A stretch of 64,000 nt of DNA, from the NCBI GenBank assembly GCA_964400735.1, contig CAYNVQ010000001.1:124001-188000 (forward strand), in the 5' to 3' direction. Shown here one piece after another: positions 60,802 to 64,000 of this stretch (position 1 is its first letter; each line of letters starts with the position of its first letter). The translations under genes and the position numbers were made by a program. Origin of the DNA: CAYNVQ01 sp964400735 (GTDB taxonomy: Bacteria; Acidobacteriota; Aminicenantia; Aminicenantales; Aminicenantaceae). The notes beneath the pieces are model-generated. The model was not told the origin of the DNA. It was given only the letters and a program-made list of their open reading frames with translations, and did not search any database.

Positions 60802-63198
60802 GTGAGAGTCGCTAGTACCTCCAGAATAGAGCGCTATTCCAGTATCCTGCTCTGTCTGTTCATTTTTATTGTATCGGTTCTTTACATATTTCAAAGCGGA
60901 GCCAGTGCTGAGGTATATTATCAGTGGAAGGATATTTATATGGGAGCTTTGGAGGCTGAGACCTGGGCAGGTTTGGTCATCGTGCCAAGTCCTGAAAGTG
61001 CGTTCGCTTTCCGGATTCGGACCATCAAACAGGATGAAACAACGGAGAGAATCGACCACCTCTATCTCATTTCTGAAGTGGGGCCTCATTCTCCTGAAGG
61101 GCAGTATGCACGTTTCAGAATGGACATGGGACTTCCCTTTGGGAATGCGGAGAACACTCCCATTCTGAAAAAACCGTCTAAAAAATCCACGACATTCGTG
61201 ATGGAATGGTCAAGACAGAGCGAAAAGACGGTGATCGGAAGAATTACCGTTCCGGAAGAAATCGATATCCAATTGGTGCATTATTTTCCTTGGGATAATA
61301 GAGGAAAATACATGGCTCTTTCCGGTGGACACATCAGGGGAGAAAGCTCATCTGCAGAAAATTATTTTTACTTATTCTGGACGAATATGGAGGGCACGGT
61401 TCTTGACTCCTCGTCAGAGGAAGACCTGGTGCTGAACATTCCGGGAGAAAAGCCCAAACGCATCTACTTTGTGGCCTCTGTCGGACAAGATATGATTTTG
61501 ATCCGTAATCAAATGTATCGCTATAAAAATGAGGCGATCATAGATAGATTTTTAGAAGAAGAAGAGAAAAGATATGAAAGGAAAAGGATAAAAATAGATG
61601 GTCTTTATGAAGGAGTGGAAAAGGCCATCACCAACAATATTTTTTGGACGACTCTTTACCAGCCGGGGCATCATCGATTGTACACTCCGGCTGGAAGACG
61701 CTGGATTTTTCCCTCGGAGAACGGTCGTGACCTCTGGACGATTTTTGAATGGGACTCTTTTTTCAACGCTCTCCTTGCCTCTATAGAGAGTGTCAAACAT
61801 ACCAAGGACATCCTGCAGTCTGTTCTGGAGACACAGTATCCGAACGGGAATATTCCTAACTGGAGAGGAAGGTTTGGAGGAACGCCCGATCGATCCCAGC
61901 CACCAGTGGGATCTTTTGCCGTATGGAAGTGTTTTCAGAGAGATGGGGATGTGGCATTTCTTCAGTATGCCTATCCATATTTGAAAAAGTGGCATTCCTT
62001 CTGGAAAGCTGTACAGCCTGACGGTCAAGTCAGGAGGGACGGCAACGGAGATGGACTTCTGGAATGGGGTTCGGATACATCCCTGGTGGCTTCCTGGGTT
62101 CCTTCTTGGGAGGAGAATGCGAGCGGGGAAACCCGAGCGAGCTGGGAGTCGGGACAGGATGATTTGCCCAACTGGGATAGAGCTGTTTTTAGTGATGACC
62201 ACGACACGCTGAGCATGAACTGTGTGGATTTGAACTCTTTATATGCCCTCGATGCCTTTTGTCTAGCGGAGATCGCAAGAATTCTTAAAAAAGAGACTGA
62301 GTTTACCGATTATATGAGGGAATATGAATACATGAAAGAGTTGATCAACAATAACCTCTGGAATGAGACAGAAGGTTTTTATTTTGATCGATACTGGGAT
62401 GGGAGTTTTTCTGAAAAAAAGGCTGCCTCCAATTTCTATCCACTCCTTGCTCGGATCCCTGATCAGGAAAGGGCCTTGCTGTTGGTCAGGCATCTTTTGA
62501 ACGAAAACGAATTCTGGGGAGAATATATCGTTCCTACCATTTCGCGGGATGATCCGGCCTTCAAAGATCAGCAGTACTGGCGGGGATCTATTTGGCCCCC
62601 GGTTAATTATCTGATCTATCAGGGGTTGAAGGCCTACGGCTTTGATGCTGTGGCATCAGAGTTCGCCAAAAAAAGCGCTAGCCTTTTTATGCGCAGTTGG
62701 GAAAATTTTCAGCTTTGCCCTGAAAATTTTGATGCACGCACAGGAGAAGCTGGAGGACGAAGATTCCAAAGCTGGGGACCTCTTTTTGTATTGATTGCAC
62801 TGGAAGAATATTTGGATTTCACACCTTGGGAAGGCTTCCGTTTTGGTGTATTAAAGCCAGAGAGGGGAGGAAAGCTTTCCAGGATCTTCATTCAAGGAAG
62901 GCATTATGATGTAGAGGTCTCACCCTCTAAAGTCAAGTTAAGGGAAGAGGGAAGGGATATTCTCGATGCAAACAAAGCGGCTGTTTTCCGAAGATTTCTT
63001 TACTCTGAAAACGAGGTCAGCTTCGATGCCAAAACCCTGGATAATATGATCGTCAAGATCAAATTTCTGACCAAAGGAAAATATCAGCTTGAAATCGATG
63101 ATCAATCGGCTGAAATCTTCGAGGGAAATTCGGCGAAGGTCAAAATTCCGGAAGGCGAGCACTCTGTCCGCATTCTTCTTCTGGAGAAAAAAGAATAG
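60802..63198 (+). CDS. Secreted or anchored GH63/MGH1-like glycoside hydrolase
   Basis: 798 residues from a GTG at 60802, three bases after the radical-SAM stop. N-terminal hydrophobic segment (about 14-35, ILLCLFIFIVSVLYIF) is a signal or anchor. After a beta-rich region (40-250) comes an (alpha/alpha)6 barrel (about 270-690) with WIFPSENGRDLWTIFEWDSFFNALLA, PNGNIPNWR, DGNGDGLLEWGSD, LNSLYALDAFCLAEIA and QQYWRGSIWPPVNYLIYQGL, the pattern of mannosylglycerate hydrolase/trehalase-like clan GH-G enzymes. A beta domain closes the C-terminus. Substrate is an alpha-glucoside or alpha-mannoside, unspecified. Confidence 0.87.
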   Translation: MRVASTSRIERYSSILLCLFIFIVSVLYIFQSGASAEVYYQWKDIYMGALEAETWAGLVIVPSPESAFAFRIRTIKQDETTERIDHLYLISEVGPHSPEGQYARFRMDMGLPFGNAENTPILKKPSKKSTTFVMEWSRQSEKTVIGRITVPEEIDIQLVHYFPWDNRGKYMALSGGHIRGESSSAENYFYLFWTNMEGTVLDSSSEEDLVLNIPGEKPKRIYFVASVGQDMILIRNQMYRYKNEAIIDRFLEEEEKRYERKRIKIDGLYEGVEKAITNNIFWTTLYQPGHHRLYTPAGRRWIFPSENGRDLWTIFEWDSFFNALLASIESVKHTKDILQSVLETQYPNGNIPNWRGRFGGTPDRSQPPVGSFAVWKCFQRDGDVAFLQYAYPYLKKWHSFWKAVQPDGQVRRDGNGDGLLEWGSDTSLVASWVPSWEENASGETRASWESGQDDLPNWDRAVFSDDHDTLSMNCVDLNSLYALDAFCLAEIARILKKETEFTDYMREYEYMKELINNNLWNETEGFYFDRYWDGSFSEKKAASNFYPLLARIPDQERALLLVRHLLNENEFWGEYIVPTISRDDPAFKDQQYWRGSIWPPVNYLIYQGLKAYGFDAVASEFAKKSASLFMRSWENFQLCPENFDARTGEAGGRRFQSWGPLFVLIALEEYLDFTPWEGFRFGVLKPERGGKLSRIFIQGRHYDVEVSPSKVKLREEGRDILDANKAAVFRRFLYSENEVSFDAKTLDNMIVKIKFLTKGKYQLEIDDQSAEIFEGNSAKVKIPEGEHSVRILLLEKKE

Positions 63199-63232
63199 GT
63201 TTCTCTAATCTATGCAAAAAAGGGGAAAAGAA

Positions 63233-64000
63233 ATGGGCATTCAATCTGCCATCCTGAGCCTCATTTCGCTGGAGGGAAAGACTTCCATCATCTCAGGTGC
63301 AGCCAAAGGGATAGGGCTAGGCATTGCCAGGCGGTTGGCCGAAGCAGGCGCTGATGTGGCGCTCCTGGATACCGATGAACGAAAAGGAAATCAAGCCAAA
63401 GAAGAGATCCTACGGTTGGGAGTAAAAGCAGAGTATTACAGGTGTGACGTCAGCCATGCATCCGACTGTCAGAGGGTGGTAGAAGACATTGGTAGAGAAT
63501 TCGAAAGCGCAGATATACTGGTCAACAATGCCGGTGCCATCCTCCGCCGGAGTGTCACAGAGCTCAGTGAAAGGGATTGGGATTTTCTGCTGGCTGTCAA
63601 CTTGAAGTCGGTTTATCTCCTTTCGCATAACGTCATTCCTCACATGGCCGGAAGCGGAGGCGGAAGCATAATCAATATCGGTTCCGGATGGGGATTAAAG
63701 GGAGGGCCGAAAGCGGCGGCTTATTGTGCTTCCAAAGGAGGTGTCGTCAACCTCACACGGGCCATGGCTATCGATCATGGGGGCCAAAATATCAGGGTGA
63801 ACTGTGTCTGCCCGGGAGATGTGAATACGGGGCTTCTGCAAATGGAAGCCGAACAAATGCACATGGATTTCGAGCAATTCCTCGTGGAAGCGTCCAAACG
63901 CCCTATCTCTCGAGTGGGAAGTCCAGACGATGTAGCCAATGCTGTATTGTTCCTGGCCTGTGGTCTATCAAGTTGGATTACCGGCTCTGTATTTGTGGTG
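63233..64000 (+). CDS. Short-chain dehydrogenase/reductase (3' end cut by the window)
   Basis: 256 codons to the right edge, no stop yet. Rossmann motif SGAAKGIGLGIA (TGxxxGxG with Ser in first position), the CDV acidic loop, VNNAGAI, the catalytic Ser in INIGSGWG and the YCASK pair (Tyr and Lys), then VCPGDVNTG. Classical SDR with NAD(P) cofactor. The ATG at 63233 is preceded by AGGGG at seven bases; an in-frame ATG at 63212 is also open. Follows the GH63-like gene, so it may act on the sugar released, for example as a sugar or hydroxy-acid dehydrogenase. Confidence 0.92.
   Translation, partial: MGIQSAILSLISLEGKTSIISGAAKGIGLGIARRLAEAGADVALLDTDERKGNQAKEEILRLGVKAEYYRCDVSHASDCQRVVEDIGREFESADILVNNAGAILRRSVTELSERDWDFLLAVNLKSVYLLSHNVIPHMAGSGGGSIINIGSGWGLKGGPKAAAYCASKGGVVNLTRAMAIDHGGQNIRVNCVCPGDVNTGLLQMEAEQMHMDFEQFLVEASKRPISRVGSPDDVANAVLFLACGLSSWITGSVFVV

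Noticed and set aside
60376..61089. 237-codon minus-strand frame
   Set aside because: Antisense to the radical-SAM and GH63-like genes, no domain or ribosome-binding site.

Overview
The window reads as a chromosomal segment of a Gram-negative-type, largely anaerobic or microaerobic heterotroph. I see an outer-membrane Omp85 barrel, lipoprotein and Tat-type leaders, sigma70-like promoters with 17-bp spacers, a tungsten/molybdenum aldehyde:ferredoxin oxidoreductase, several [4Fe-4S] proteins, and base composition that looks close to 45-50% GC. The gene mix (GH78 and GH63-type glycosidases, rhamnose catabolism, fused FTCD, THEP1-type NTPase, DUF362 and reductive-dehalogenase-like proteins) is what I would expect from an uncultured Acidobacteriota-related lineage such as Aminicenantia. 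That assignment is inference only. There are no rRNAs, tRNAs, CRISPR arrays, prophages or insertion sequences that I can support.

Layout. 1-5.1 kb: end of an Asp/Glu racemase, then a hydantoinase/oxoprolinase pair (hyuA, hyuB) overlapping an atypical Nramp-fold transporter. 5.2-9.9 kb: FmdB-like zinc ribbon, lone receiver, RidA with a twin-arginine leader, PAS-GGDEF with a degenerate active site, a divergent XRE-ImmA repressor/protease gene with an operator-like palindrome in its promoter, and a membrane-anchored MsrB-MsrA fusion. 10-16 kb: ADP-ribosylglycohydrolase-like protein, a PDZ-like/multi-TM histidine kinase with its OmpR-type regulator, and a POTRA-less Omp85 barrel. 16-25.5 kb: PepD, a divergent PlsY paralogue with a GT2 enzyme, a macrodomain protein, and an operon M16-M16-FTCD-THEP1. 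25.9-28.4 kb: metK and ahcY (methyl cycle). 28.4-36 kb: a tight housekeeping run rimO-pgpA-cinA-thpR-plsY-gpsA-TPR lipoprotein behind asnS, mixing phospholipid synthesis with translation and RNA functions.

36-48.5 kb holds a UroD-like methyltransferase divergent from an NCS1 permease, and then a rhamnose module: secreted GH78 rhamnosidase, divergent rhaBA, and a facing operon AOR / tandem class II aldolase / flavodoxin. Together these would release L-rhamnose, isomerise and phosphorylate it, split it to DHAP and L-lactaldehyde, and possibly oxidise the lactaldehyde with a tungsten enzyme and a flavodoxin. This is the most coherent candidate for an unusual pathway here.

48.5-64 kb: relic of an amino-acid permease, rhodanese, DUF4416, a serine/cysteine-desulfurase operon (class V aminotransferase, short SerA, IscS/NifS), an M20 peptidase, a DUF362 ferredoxin-like protein divergent from a membrane-anchored reductive-dehalogenase-like protein, a decayed Tat-type class V aminotransferase next to an intact kynureninase-like one, a radical-SAM enzyme with a textbook Tat motif, a GH63/MGH1-type glycosidase and the start of an SDR oxidoreductase.

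Cross-cutting observations: several normally cytosolic enzyme families carry export or anchor leaders (RidA, MsrBA, radical SAM, class V aminotransferase relic), two of them with a second strong Shine-Dalgarno/ATG exactly at the mature start. At least two genes (asnS, the second plsY) appear to be transcribed without a leader. Several convergent gene pairs end within 6-26 bp of each other.
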